Source: Clytia hemisphaerica
Lineage: Eukaryota; Cnidaria; Hydrozoa; Leptothecata; Clytiidae
Direction: 5' to 3'
Assembly (NCBI GenBank): GCA_902728285.1
Contig: CACVBU010000292.1
Coordinates: forward strand, 1,430,256 to 1,494,255
DNA: 64,000 nt
Position numbers and translations under genes: made by a program. The notes below the pieces were generated by a model. It saw only the letters and a program-made list of their open reading frames with translations. It was not told where the DNA came from and ran no database searches. Below, in pieces: positions 11,696-21,798 of the stretch. Every line of letters begins with the position of its first letter. The stretch's first letter is position 1.

Positions 11696-14156
11696 CTATC
11701 GGCGGGGAGCAAGTGGTTGTTGTTCCAAGAGGCCAGGCGCGTTATGAGATGCTAATCGTCGTAGGATATTTGATGACGTTCTGGTAACTATTGCTTGTGT
11801 TGGTTGTGCTGGCTGAGGCTGAGCGGACATAGGAACTGTTGGATGAGGAATAGTTGGAGGAGTGGTCTCTAATGGTAAGGCTGGAAGCAGATTGGTGGGT
11901 GTGGGTAGTGCTGTTGGTGATACAAATGTTGCTGGTCGAAGGAAGCGACGATTTTGCAGTGTCACCCTCCCTGAGCCATTGGTTCTGACTCTGTATTGTC
12001 TGTTAGGGAGTGCTTCTACAATCATCCCAGAGCGGATCCATCGGCGTTGATGCTTCTTACTACAGTTTTGGATGACGACATCCGTTCCAACTGATAGGGA
12101 CGGTAATGTTTTGGCGTGTCTGTCGTACTTCTCACTGATGACATGGTTTCGTTTGGAGAATGCTTCTTCCTGTTGTCTTGCGTCTATCACCCATGATGAG
12201 TGAAGCTGATAGTGGGATGGGTGTGTGGGTATGTGGTCACGCAGCTGGCGGTGAAATAGGATTTGGGCAGGACTGAGTTTGAGATCTGGTAGAGGAGTAT
12301 TTCTGTATTGTAAGATTGCTCGAGAAACCTTGTTGTTGTCGATTGTGCCATTTGGTGATAAGTTATCGAGTAGAATTCTTTTTGCAGCTTTCACCCCTAG
12401 CTCTGCTCTGCCATTAGACTGGGGGTACTCTGCTGATGATAGACGGTGTTTGACTCCCCAATCTGATAAGAATTGTTGGAACTTGTTTGCGGTTAACTGA
12501 GGTCCTCCATCTGAACTGAATTCTTCTGGAACGCCATAGTTAGTGAAGAGGGTGCGACAAGTGGATATCAGGGTGGCACTGGTGGCTTCATTGGGTCCGA
12601 AATGATACAGGCAGTTCCAGCCGCTATATTTATCAATGATTGTCAGATAGTGGTGACTTGCAATAATGAAATAATCACCGGTGATCATTTGGAATGGATG
12701 TTGTGGTGGAGGGCTTTGGATGATCGGTTCCTTGGGCTGACTGGGTGAGTGACTGATACAAGTTTTACAGCAATCACGGATTCGGTGGATATCTTTGTTG
12801 ATTCCCGGCCAATAGATACAATCGTTGACTCGAGCCTGCATACCTGTGCATCCTTGATGGGCGGAATGAAGCGCTTGAAGGATCTGATGACGGAGGTTCT
12901 TGGGTATCACGAGGCGTTTGTCTAACATTATGAGACCATTCCAATGCGATAGACGATTTCTACCTTCCCAGAATGGTCGTAGATTGGCAGGTAGGCTTTC
13001 ACGGGCTGTTGGGAAGCCGTCCTGGATGGTTTGTAGCAGTGATGAGTAGTCAGTATCAGTTGATCCATGTTGACGTATTTGATCGAGAGTAAGGAGTTGA
13101 ACATGGTCAGTTGTTTGGCACATATTGATGGCGGAAATGGCATTGACTTCTGAATCGATGTCTGGATTTCGATCATCTTCTGTCATGGTAGCAGTAGTTG
13201 TCGTTTGACGCAATACTCTCATGGTCTCCTTGTATGAGTTGATGGAAGCTACGCTGACAGGGTTCCTGGACATGGCATCGGGTCCACGCATCCATTTTCC
13301 AGGGCAATACTGGATGCAGAATCTGAATCTGAGGGAATGGCTCTTTAGCTTTTGAATGCGAGGATTCTTTACTGAGCTGAGGTCCCGATCGTTGAAAATA
13401 CCCAGCAATGGTTTATGGTCTGTTGTGATGATCAGGTTGTTGCAGCCGAGGACGAACATCTTGGCGTGATCGAGTGACCAGGCAACGGCAAGTGCTTCTC
13501 CTTCTGTTGGGCTGTATCGGCTCTCGGAGTCAGATGTGAATGTTGAGCCTGCATAGATGAGCTTCCATCCGTCTGGACAGCATACAGGTGCATTCTTTGT
13601 ATCACATTTACAATGCTGTTGTAGTAGTAAATACCCATAACCGTCCTTGCTCCAATCAGTTTGTAAACAAGTTGTGCGCTTATAGTCGAACGAACGAATA
13701 CCTTCACTAACACTTGCGATTAACAATTGCTTTGATTCAATAAAAAGTTTGTTCAAAGTCTCATCCCAATAAAATTTCGATTTGTGTTTCACAAGTTCCC
13801 TGAATGGAAGCATTACTGGACCAATAGAGTAGGCCCAAGCGACTTGGTTGACTAACCCAAACCATGAGCGAGCGTCAGTAATGTTTTTAGGTGTGGGAAA
13901 GTTTTTTATAGCGTTCAGTATTGACTCAGAGGGTGCAATTCCATTTGGTGTGATTTTAAGTCCGGCAAAATCAACTGTGTTATGACAAAATTGAAACTTT
14001 TCAGCATTGAGGACGATTCCTTTCTCCCCACAAAGTTGAAGGTAATCCCATGCATGGTAGAAGGATTCCGTGATTGACGAGTCGTATAACAGAGTATCAT
14101 CCACACATTTCACCTTTTGTTGTACATCTTTAATAATGTCATCATAACGACTGGTG
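11696..14156 (-). pseudogene. pol: Gypsy Pol, C-terminal part: rest of reverse transcriptase, RNase H, integrase
   Basis: Homology begins with RYDDIIKDVQQK and the catalytic CVDDTLL. An RNase H follows: TDWSKDGYGYLLL, then PTEGEALAVAWSLDHA, then TTDHKPLLGIF, supplying the acidic residues. The integrase has the HHCC zinc domain (HSAHQGCTG, later CCKTC), the acidic catalytic positions in TGDYF, SSDGGPQL and GRAELG, and a C-terminal tail with basic and proline-rich parts. The stop is at 11696-11698. The frame is otherwise intact for roughly 820 codons, matching the low LTR divergence. The open frame extends to 14182, but those first codons come from the inserted element. Confidence 0.92.
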
Positions 14157-14755
14157 GGCCAAATTGAAAAGTGGTCAACCAAAACACAAAATCAAAAATC
14201 TTACAAACAAAATAAGTAACTGTGATTTTTTTTTTAAATAACCCTTAAATTTTCCAATTTCAACTTTTAAATCAACCGAGTCGCACTTTTAGACTCTGTA
14301 ATCAGGTGATTATATCGAAGCACAACTAGTGAGGTTTGTCACGGAAGGACAAGTGTTAAAATATAATGGACCTTCTTTTGAAAAATAAAATGTTTAATCA
14401 AAATGAAATGTTGTTTTAAAACAAGTACATACCCTAGTTAGTTTAATAGGTTTATTCATTTTGAAATAAGTCAAACAACAAAAAAGTACTGCAAGCAGAA
14501 ACTTTTTTCAAATATCGAATTCCTTCCGTGACAATTTCAAGACAAAAAGTTTTTTCACCAGTTTTATGCAAGTACACTATTCTTGATATTATTGCAAGTT
14601 CTAACTATTGGTACCCCCTAACAAAAAATGAAATTACATTCCAAAGCAACCTCCTTCATATTCACTTACAAGGTCTGAAACTTTTGTCCTTCCGTGACAC
14701 TTTCACCTTGTCCTTCCGTGACAGATTAAAAATATCTTGTTATTTTTAGAAATCT

Positions 14756-15058
14756 TGGACTTCAATGGGTCTAATCCATTGCAGGAGAGTGTACTACAAG
14801 GTTTAGAACCATTGGGAACCAGCTCAACCCTGTATGGAGCTCAGAATAAGCTTAACTAAGGCTCCAGTACAGCGCTGTAAGCTTACAGTGTAAGCCCAGG
14901 CGGCTCTGGAGGCTAAAAGCCGGTTTTCTGGCAAAACTACTGCTCCCAGCCGGTTCTAAACCCTCAAAATTGCTTCAGCACCATGGAAATATGCTAATTA
15001 GAGCCTTTGGAAGTAGCTCACTTGCTTGCAAGGTCGCGTTTTTACGTTTTTTGCTTAA
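14756..15058. repeat. Central direct repeat, copy 1
   Basis: Starts TGGACTTCAATGGGTCTAAT and ends TTTTTTGCTTAA. It is nearly identical to 15143-15448, offset by 387 bases. There is no coding frame across it and I do not recognise the source. It could be captured host sequence duplicated inside the element. Confidence 0.9.
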
Positions 15059-15142
15059 GAAAGCCTTAAAAACGATTAAATAGAGCTTTTTAAGCGTTTT
15101 TAAGCTATTTTAGTGAAAATTCGTCAGTTCTGCCCCCTTCGC

Positions 15143-15448
15143 TGGACTTCAATGGGTCTAATCCATTGCAGGGGAGTGTCCTCCAAGGTTTATGACCATT
15201 GGGAACCAGCTCAACCCTGTATGGAGCTCAAAATAAGCTTAACTAAGGCTCCAGTATACAGCGCTGTAAGCTTACAACGTAAGCCCAGGCGGCTCTGGAG
15301 GCCTAAAAAACGGTTTTCTGGCAAAACTACTGTTCCCAGCCGGTTCTAAACCCTCTAAATCACTTCAGCACCATGGAAATATGCTAATCAGAGCCTTTGG
15401 AAGTAGCTCACTTGCTTGCAAGGTCGCGTTTTTACGTTTTTTGCTTAA
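15143..15448. repeat. Central direct repeat, copy 2
   Basis: Second copy of the roughly 300-bp block at 14756-15058, with scattered substitutions and small indels. The 84-bp spacer between copies has no counterpart elsewhere in the element. Confidence 0.9.
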
Positions 15449-15981
15449 ATAATATAATTTTTCCTGTAAAATTTCCTAATTATTATCACCATTATGGTTG
15501 AACAATAAAAATACAGTTCCAAGGTTTTGAAATGAACTGAATAGTAAAAAATGGCTATGATTCATGATATGATGTGTCACTCCACTAGTTTCAGTCAACA
15601 TTTCTTACGCTATTGCTGATTTTGAAAAATAGGAATTTTTTCCTTCCGTGACGGTGTCCTTCCGTGACACTGACCTTTCTCAGTTGCAAAGGCCTGTAGC
15701 CATTGAAATTGATTTTTTTGACTCAGTTCTTTTTTCAATGACAAGCAGATAGACATAAGTTTCTTCTGGTGGTATTTTGGTTTTAAAATTATCTTTAAAT
15801 TCACAGGAATCTGAATCAGCATACTTTTGTCTTTTTTAATGTCTGCGCTGCGTTCCTTCCGTGACAGAACCTTCAAAGTTCAATCATTCAACTAGGAAAA
15901 ACTTTTATGAAATTTATTTTGGTTTGGAAGTAGTAGTACTATGAAGGCTTTAATTCAGGACTAATACTATTTTCATTAAGT

Positions 15982-17127
15982 TTACCATTTTTCAAAAATA
16001 GACCGAAAAAAGCTCTGATTTCCTTCCGTGACAGAAACGGGACTTTTCAATTTGGCCCTGGTGTAGGCATCACCAGATGCTATAAAACCTTGGGGCATAG
16101 GAAGATATCTGTATCGTCCCCATTCAGTTATAAAAGTCGTGAGATGTTGGCTCTCTTCATCAATTGGTACCGAATGATATCCGTCAACTGCATCCAAGAC
16201 AGTCTTCTTGGTATTGGGAGGTACTTGACACGCGAGTTGGAACGGGGAGGGACAATGGTGAGTTTCGCGTTTACACTGTATGTTGAGTTGTTGGAGGTCA
16301 ACTGTCCGTCTAATATTGCCGTTTTTCTTTCTGGCTGTGACCATGGTGGTGCACCACTCGACTGGTGTTCCGATCGGTACAGGTGCTATAATGCCTCTCT
16401 TGACGTCGTCGTCCAGACTCTTCTTGACTGCTTCCTTAAGGTGGAAAGGCACTGGGATGTGGTTATGACGAACATGCGGCTTCGCATTAGGTTGAATATG
16501 GATGTGGGCAGGTTTCGTATCCATGGATGGAAATGGTCCGTCTCTGTTGAACGTAGTTTTGGAAAATTGTTCTAATAGGTAATGTTTGAGTTTTGGAACA
16601 TTTTCCTCTGTGGGTTCAAAAGGTAATTTTTCTGGACGTTTAGGTAGATTACTTGGCAGGGTGTCAACGGAGGAAACGGTTGCTGACATGGGATATGGAA
16701 ATGTCTCTGGTAGAATGTTCAATTCTGTACACCCTTTACGGCTGACGTAAATTCTGTCAACTTTTTCACAAATGTATAGCGGTTGAGTAGTAGTGTGATT
16801 GTCTATTGTGAAAGTCATTGGTAGCCAGCCAGAACAATGTAATGTGGATCCGCCAACGGCTCGAACTAGTTTGTTGCATGGGGTCAACGATTGTTTGTTT
16901 AGTTTGAGTTTATTCAAATGTTGGGGTCCAGCTAAACAAATGCTAGCTCCACTATCAGGAAAGATTTTCATTGACGTTGGTGTCGGTTTGGTCGTATTGG
17001 AGGTTGGCGTAAGTTTCGCATTTATTTCAGTGATCTCTGCGGTTGGGCGGAACGCTTTGCTTTTTTCGTCATAGGTGACATGGGCCAATAGTGCTTCGGC
17101 TGTTTCTGATTTTGGTTTCCGACACAC
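15982..17127 (-). pseudogene. pol: Gypsy Pol, N-terminal part: protease and first half of reverse transcriptase
   Basis: Continues in the Gag frame after the TAA. It contains the end of the zinc knuckle, then an aspartic protease with FPDSGASICLAG (DSGA active site). The reverse transcriptase begins with the fingers and palm: GIIAPVPIGTPVEWC, ARKKNGNIRRTVDLQQLN, VLDAVDGYHSVPI and YLPMPQGF. Authentic homology stops at 16063, where the inserted element begins, just after SGDAYT. The frame beyond that to 15982 is transposon sequence and not part of the enzyme. The rest of the enzyme resumes at 14156 on the far side of the insertion. Confidence 0.9.
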
Positions 17128-18123
17128 TTATGAAAAATGATTTGATAATTTGCAATTGTGGCATGTCTTCCCCCATGCTGGACACTTGGATGACCGATCT
17201 TTTGATCCGTGGGTAAGGCTGCCACAACCGGAACACGGAGCTTGTCTGGTTGGAAGCTTGTGGCGTTGATATTGCGATGTTCGGACCGCCATTGCATCGG
17301 ATGCATCTTGTAAGCTGGCATGATCTTGGAGGGCCGTTTCGAAGGCTTCTGCATGCTTGACGACATCTTCCATACTGTTGAGGGTGGTGGCCTTAGCAAG
17401 GATGTCGACCTGTAGAACCTCGTTATGTAAGCCCCGGATCAATTGGTCTCTGATGTACGAAGGTGACAGATCATGATGACATTGCGGACATGAAAATTCG
17501 CAGTCTTGTGCTGACGACTTTAAACGAACTAAATAGTCCCTTAGTTGTTCATTTTCGTGCTGCAATAGTGATGAAAATTGCATTCTGTGGACGGTTGGAT
17601 TCGACTTTTTCGTAACAATGGTTTCAATGGCATTCAGGAAATTGTTCTCATTGAATGTTAGAAAGTTTGGATGGTTGTTGATGATACTTGTTTGGGTAGC
17701 ATCGTCACATGCGTTGTAAATCATCGATGCAATCTGGTTTGTTGGGATCCCTACGATTTGTTTGTAAACAGCCCAATCGATTTTGAATTTGCGAAACTGC
17801 GGATGGGTCATGTCAGACATAATGGAAGGTAGTTTTGCGGATTTATGTGAGGCGGTTGGTTTGACCGAAGGAGTCGGATTAGTTGTAGCATACGTAGTCG
17901 AGTCTGGGGTACTGCTACTACTGACGTGTTGGAGAATCTTCATTATATCCCCAATAACTGTAATGCCCAGGTCTCTAAGAAATGACCTGTCCATGGAGGG
18001 CAATATCTCGAATGTCATTCGATTCTCTGTGAAGCTCTTTGCATACTGGTGTGCAGCTTCTTCTGGGATTCCAGCATCCCGCAGGTATTTTTCCCAGTCT
18101 TGATCTGACTGTGACAGCGCCAT
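17128..18123 (-). CDS. gag: Gag of the Gypsy retrotransposon
   Basis: The ATG at 18121-18123 is at the LTR/primer-site junction, and the frame runs about 331 codons to a TAA at 17128-17130. Residues about 8-65 look like a SAM domain (EKYLRDAGIPEEAAHQYAKS). The middle part (about 110-270) resembles retrotransposon Gag capsid. A first zinc-binding-like cluster (CSGCGSLTHG) is followed by a zinc knuckle that begins CHNCKLSNH. The TAA falls two codons after that histidine, before the last cysteine of the CX2CX4HX4C pattern, and the same frame continues into Pol with VCRK. Gag and Pol therefore appear to have been one reading frame. Breaking the knuckle argues for a nonsense mutation rather than programmed readthrough. 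An upstream in-frame start within the LTR (to 18159) also exists and is less likely. Confidence 0.85.
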   Translation of the reverse strand: MALSQSDQDWEKYLRDAGIPEEAAHQYAKSFTENRMTFEILPSMDRSFLRDLGITVIGDIMKILQHVSSSSTPDSTTYATTNPTPSVKPTASHKSAKLPSIMSDMTHPQFRKFKIDWAVYKQIVGIPTNQIASMIYNACDDATQTSIINNHPNFLTFNENNFLNAIETIVTKKSNPTVHRMQFSSLLQHENEQLRDYLVRLKSSAQDCEFSCPQCHHDLSPSYIRDQLIRGLHNEVLQVDILAKATTLNSMEDVVKHAEAFETALQDHASLQDASDAMAVRTSQYQRHKLPTRQAPCSGCGSLTHGSKDRSSKCPAWGKTCHNCKLSNHFS

Positions 18124-18245
18124 GTAGAAAGGTGATTGAAGGAAACGAATTAGTTTCAATGATGGCTAAGGCCACATCTAAATATATTGTTTGTAATACA
18201 TTAGATCTAAATGAAAAGAAAGAAGAATATAAACTAATATCAACA
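18123..18245 (-). repeat. 5' LTR of the Gypsy element
   Basis: Read on the minus strand it begins TGTTGATATTAG and ends CTACA, giving TG...CA termini. The next bases, TGGCGCTGTCACAG, begin with the TGG expected of a tRNA primer binding site. The Gag start codon ATG spans the junction: its A is the last LTR base and its TG the first bases of the primer site. Confidence 0.92.
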
Positions 18246-18250
18246 CTTTC

Positions 18251-19644
18251 CATCCGCCATCTTGAATTGTATGCAAAAATAGAGGAACCAAAAAGCTGTG
18301 GTTGGATTTAGTTGGAAAGTATATGCAAAACATATGCAAGTTTACACAAAGATTAAAAAGACAAGAAAGCATCTCATAAAGAAATATTACAATCGTTAGA
18401 TCAATAAGAGATGAAGTTTCTTAATCCAAAAAGATGGAGTTTCTTAATCCAATTTTTAGCTTTGAGTTTATGTCTAACGAATTTGATTATTTCTAGTTTT
18501 CAAAAGAAGCAAATTTAATCTTTCTTCTACAAGATTACACTTTAATATAATGCCAATTATGCATGTAAGTTTTATATTAATATTTTCTTTTTGCATATGT
18601 TCTGCATACTTTCTAAGGGAATTTCACCACGGCAATTCAGCCACCATAATTTTTGCATACAATTCAATATGGCGATTGGAAAGGCGAAAAGGTCTATTGA
18701 TGATTTTGATAATTTAAAAGAATTTTAAAACATGACACCCGCCGTCCCACACGACGCCCGTTCTTTCCTTCTTGTTCTTCTAATGTAAATGGTGCCTTAA
18801 AAAATAAACAAAAACAAAAATCTGCAACACAGATGGCTTGTTGGTTCTTGGCCAGTTTTAATTTGTTCTCTTGACAAATTTGATTACCTCCATACCTCCT
18901 TATCATTGAATATCCACTTGGTTAGTTTAGTTCACTAAAAGAGCACTACTCCTGCCAGCGCGACTTGCAAAAACCTCTCATTGATTGACTTTATTTGATA
19001 CTTAAAAATGCCTGCTTTTAAAAGTCAAGGAATGATGAAGAAGATCCTAGTTCTGTCACTGTTTGAACTAAATTTCTTTGCATTTAGCAGCAAAACAAAC
19101 ATCTAAAACCAAAGAACCACTGTTTAGATGTGTGGACCATGGTCTGAGGACTGTGGTCCCTTTTTACCCAGGTATTTGGGCTTGATAAGACTGGATTGGG
19201 GTAAAATATGGGACCAAACTGTAGAAAGCAAAAATAACTGCTTCTTTGATCTGATAAGTCTTCTTGTTGGACTTTCCCTTTCTCCTCAAGTTTGTCATGT
19301 CAGATGTAATATGTTTAAATATGTTTAAATGGAAAAAGACAAAATTGGTATATACTTTTTACCCCCAGAAGCCCAACAATGTAGTAGGATCAAAGGAACT
19401 TAGTTATTTTAAGTTTTTAAGGTCAAAAACAGAAAACAAAATAAAAATAAGATTTAAACATGGAAGATAATTGTCAATTACTTTATCTTCTCAACTAAAT
19501 TTGCCTAACACTGATTACTATCAAAACAGTTGCATTTATCAAATTTTGGTGCAATTTTAAACTAAGTTTATTTTTTATTGATTTTCATCTTTTTTTTATG
19601 TGATACTTTTCTTTTCTATGTAACTATTGTTAAAAACATAGGAA
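18251..19644. other. Upstream region of the Mab-21-like gene
   Basis: No coding gene is supported. A short direct repeat (AGTTTCTTAATCCA) is at about 18413 and 18436. A splice-acceptor-like end (AACATAG) is 3 bases before the ATG at 19645, so a 5' untranslated exon probably lies somewhere here. I could not place it. Confidence 0.4.
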
Positions 19645-21798
19645 ATGAAGCTTAAAGAAATTAAAAATGAAATTGTCAATTATATGTTGGACTTTGTTGT
19701 CATTGAAAAGATTCGTGAAGTTTGTTATCTCTTTGACAACCTAGTTACTGTGTTTCATTGTGAATACCAATGTGGTGATAGAATTGACACTATTTATTCT
19801 GGAAGCTTTGCTGAAGGTATTACCAATCATGGAGATTATGATATTATGTATATCGACAAAAGGTTCATCATTGTAGAATCAGATAGTGATATTCCAAAGA
19901 ATTATAAGGATGGAGTATTGGTTCTTGATCAAGATTTTTGCCATGCTGGCTATACAAGATTGCTAGTACATCAGAAATGCGCTGACAAAAGGTTTAATGG
20001 CTATGCAAGTTTGAATGGAAAATTATACTTGGATCGTATGAAAGCCTTTAACCAAACACAACATATACATGATTTTGGGATTGGTATCCCACACGGACCG
20101 GCTTTCATGATTACTCCAAAACCAGACAATAAAGAAACAGATATGGTGCAATGCTACCAAATGCTATCTAATAATGTTGTACAAAAGAGATTTGACAACA
20201 AAGAATTTCATCCCAGTTTTCAGCAACAGGTTCCTATGATTCTTAATAGTGATTGCCATGTTGTTCCTGTAGCCCATGCCCAAAGTGAGAACCCTGATAT
20301 AGAGTTCAGGTTTTCTTTCTCACTCATAGAAAAACAATTGATTCAAAAGTGGGGTATTATACAATTCAAATGCTATTTCTTGTGTAAAGAACTGTTCAAA
20401 AACCATTTGCAAGGGGATAACGAAAATGAGAAGGGCCTCTGCTCCTATTTTGCTAAGACTATTATTTTCTGGATGAACGAGAAGAATCCAATAGGTTTTT
20501 GGGAGAAACACACTACAATTGAACTAGTAGATGAGATATTAGAAACCATGAAAGTATATCTTTTAAAAAAGTGCTGCCCTAATTATTTCATACCAGAGAA
20601 TCATATGATTGACCATTACCCACAAGAAGATGCCAAAAAACTTGCCTCGAAAATTGACAATGTTCGCAAGGATTTGTTTGGAAAGATATTGGCATGTAAC
20701 TTTCTCAGTATTGAAGAAATGAATGTGTTTATTTCCATCTATAAAGTACAGGTCAAAATAGGAGATACACAGCTTTTGAATAGTGTCTTGTGCTCTATCT
20801 TAGAAAATGGCTTTGTTGAAAAATTCAATAATGAGGATAAAGAAACATGCATTAGTAATAAGTTTTATCAACATGCTCATGTCTACATGCTTGAATTCTT
20901 GAGATCTGCGCTAAATAGGCACCTGACCTTGTATTGGAAGAATGATATCCCCTTGCATAGGTCACAAGAGACTAACAATGTCATGAAAGCCCTACAATTC
21001 CTGACCAATGATCCCATCTTGCAGCGATTTGCAAAAATTACCGTGATTCGATGGCTAGCATTGACGGCATTGACAAGATATTTTGATCCAGATTATTATA
21101 GAAGTGCAGAAGATACCAGGAAGTTATGGGTGGATATGGAAAATTTGTTTCTTTCCCAGGTAGAGCTTCCTGAACCATTGAACGATAATTGTGTTAGTGG
21201 TGCAATTTATCTGGCTTTGTATTACTACGTGGTAGGAAATGAAGGCAAAAGTGAGCACATTTTAAAACAATTTGTAGACATTGCAGTGAGAAATTTGAAG
21301 CCAAAATTTGTTTCAGTTCCTATTCTTTTTGTCAGTGATACTATTTTGGAATGTCCAAATTTCCTGCAGTCAGATGAGCTGTTGCGAGGAGTTTTCGAAG
21401 AAATCCACATACATGGTGCAGTCAGATTTTATCCACCATTCTTCGGTGCTTATCTTTTGTATCGAATCACTGGGGATGAAGAATCTATTAACTTGCTGAA
21501 AAGGCTGACATCAAAGCTTGAAAACAAGATTTGTGACACTGATGCATCCAATTACATTCGCTACAAACTTTCAATCTTGAATGAAAAAGAGATGTTAGAT
21601 TTTTCTTCAAAAGAGTTTGAATGTGGTTTGTGTAAATATTATGAACCACCTCAAACACATCAACCTTTCGATTTCATAGAACAAGTTAAATGGAGCCAGC
21701 TGATCACTTTTTTCAGCTCATGTTTGTGGCATGTTGATCCTCTGACATCTATTGTGATTCTGCCCCTAGAGCTTTTGAGACAGTTTTTATCACAATGA
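19645..21798 (+). CDS. Mab-21/cGAS-like nucleotidyltransferase-fold protein
   Basis: One uninterrupted coding exon of 717 aa. Residues about 40-130 carry a nucleotidyltransferase core: GS at 53-54 (SGSFAEG), then D64-Y-D66, the pattern that binds metal and NTP in cGAS and cGAS-like receptors. A candidate third acidic residue is D203 (SDCHVVPV). FRFSFSLIEK (221-230) matches the conserved start of the Mab-21 helical domain, which continues to about residue 330 (FKCYFLCKELF, IIFWMNEK). The C-terminal half (about 340-717) is helical and unrecognised. Such proteins are greatly expanded in invertebrates; some make cyclic dinucleotides after sensing nucleic acid, others are inactive. The retained GS and DxD suggest possible catalysis, but neither ligand nor product can be read from sequence. 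AATAAA at 22012-22017 is a fitting polyadenylation signal. Confidence 0.88.
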   Translation: MKLKEIKNEIVNYMLDFVVIEKIREVCYLFDNLVTVFHCEYQCGDRIDTIYSGSFAEGITNHGDYDIMYIDKRFIIVESDSDIPKNYKDGVLVLDQDFCHAGYTRLLVHQKCADKRFNGYASLNGKLYLDRMKAFNQTQHIHDFGIGIPHGPAFMITPKPDNKETDMVQCYQMLSNNVVQKRFDNKEFHPSFQQQVPMILNSDCHVVPVAHAQSENPDIEFRFSFSLIEKQLIQKWGIIQFKCYFLCKELFKNHLQGDNENEKGLCSYFAKTIIFWMNEKNPIGFWEKHTTIELVDEILETMKVYLLKKCCPNYFIPENHMIDHYPQEDAKKLASKIDNVRKDLFGKILACNFLSIEEMNVFISIYKVQVKIGDTQLLNSVLCSILENGFVEKFNNEDKETCISNKFYQHAHVYMLEFLRSALNRHLTLYWKNDIPLHRSQETNNVMKALQFLTNDPILQRFAKITVIRWLALTALTRYFDPDYYRSAEDTRKLWVDMENLFLSQVELPEPLNDNCVSGAIYLALYYYVVGNEGKSEHILKQFVDIAVRNLKPKFVSVPILFVSDTILECPNFLQSDELLRGVFEEIHIHGAVRFYPPFFGAYLLYRITGDEESINLLKRLTSKLENKICDTDASNYIRYKLSILNEKEMLDFSSKEFECGLCKYYEPPQTHQPFDFIEQVKWSQLITFFSSCLWHVDPLTSIVILPLELLRQFLSQ

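Larger units (their letters stand above)
14157..16057. mobile_element. 1.9-kb TIR DNA element nested in the Gypsy reverse transcriptase
   Basis: The ends are 16-bp inverted repeats GGCCAAATTGAAAAGT. The flanks are CTGGTG on both sides (14151-14156, 16058-16063), a 6-bp target duplication. Taking away the element and one CTGGTG brings the two reverse-transcriptase halves back into one frame, which confirms the borders. The element encodes no transposase. The 12-mer TCCTTCCGTGAC occurs at 14521, 14687, 14711, 15641, 15657, 15854 and 16021, and inverted at 14338, giving four copies in each subterminal half. The centre holds a 300-bp direct duplication. The clustered 12-mers look like transposase binding sites, and the element is probably non-autonomous. 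The superfamily is not assigned. Confidence 0.93.
11485..18245 (-). mobile_element. Complete Ty3/Gypsy LTR retrotransposon, interrupted by a DNA element
   Basis: The element reads on the minus strand from its 5' LTR (18123-18245) to its 3' LTR (11485-11607). The 5-bp target duplication CTTTC lies at 11480-11484 and 18246-18250. The LTRs differ at only two of 123 positions, so insertion was fairly recent. Internal order is Gag with a SAM-like N-terminus and a zinc knuckle, protease (DSGA), reverse transcriptase, RNase H and integrase. This is the Gypsy order; no envelope frame is present. A purine-rich tract (GGGAAGGGGAGAT read on the minus strand) abuts the 3' LTR as plus-strand primer. Two lesions make this copy non-autonomous: a stop inside the zinc knuckle and the insertion at 14157-16057 in the reverse transcriptase. 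Confidence 0.95.

Noticed and set aside
17128..17130. Programmed stop-codon readthrough between Gag and Pol
   Set aside because: The TAA cuts the zinc knuckle before its last cysteine, so the short product would lack a complete knuckle. A point mutation is simpler. Kept only as a possibility.
11696..18123. Endogenous retrovirus
   Set aside because: After integrase there are only about 90 bases before the 3' LTR and no envelope-like frame, so it is an ordinary Gypsy LTR retrotransposon.
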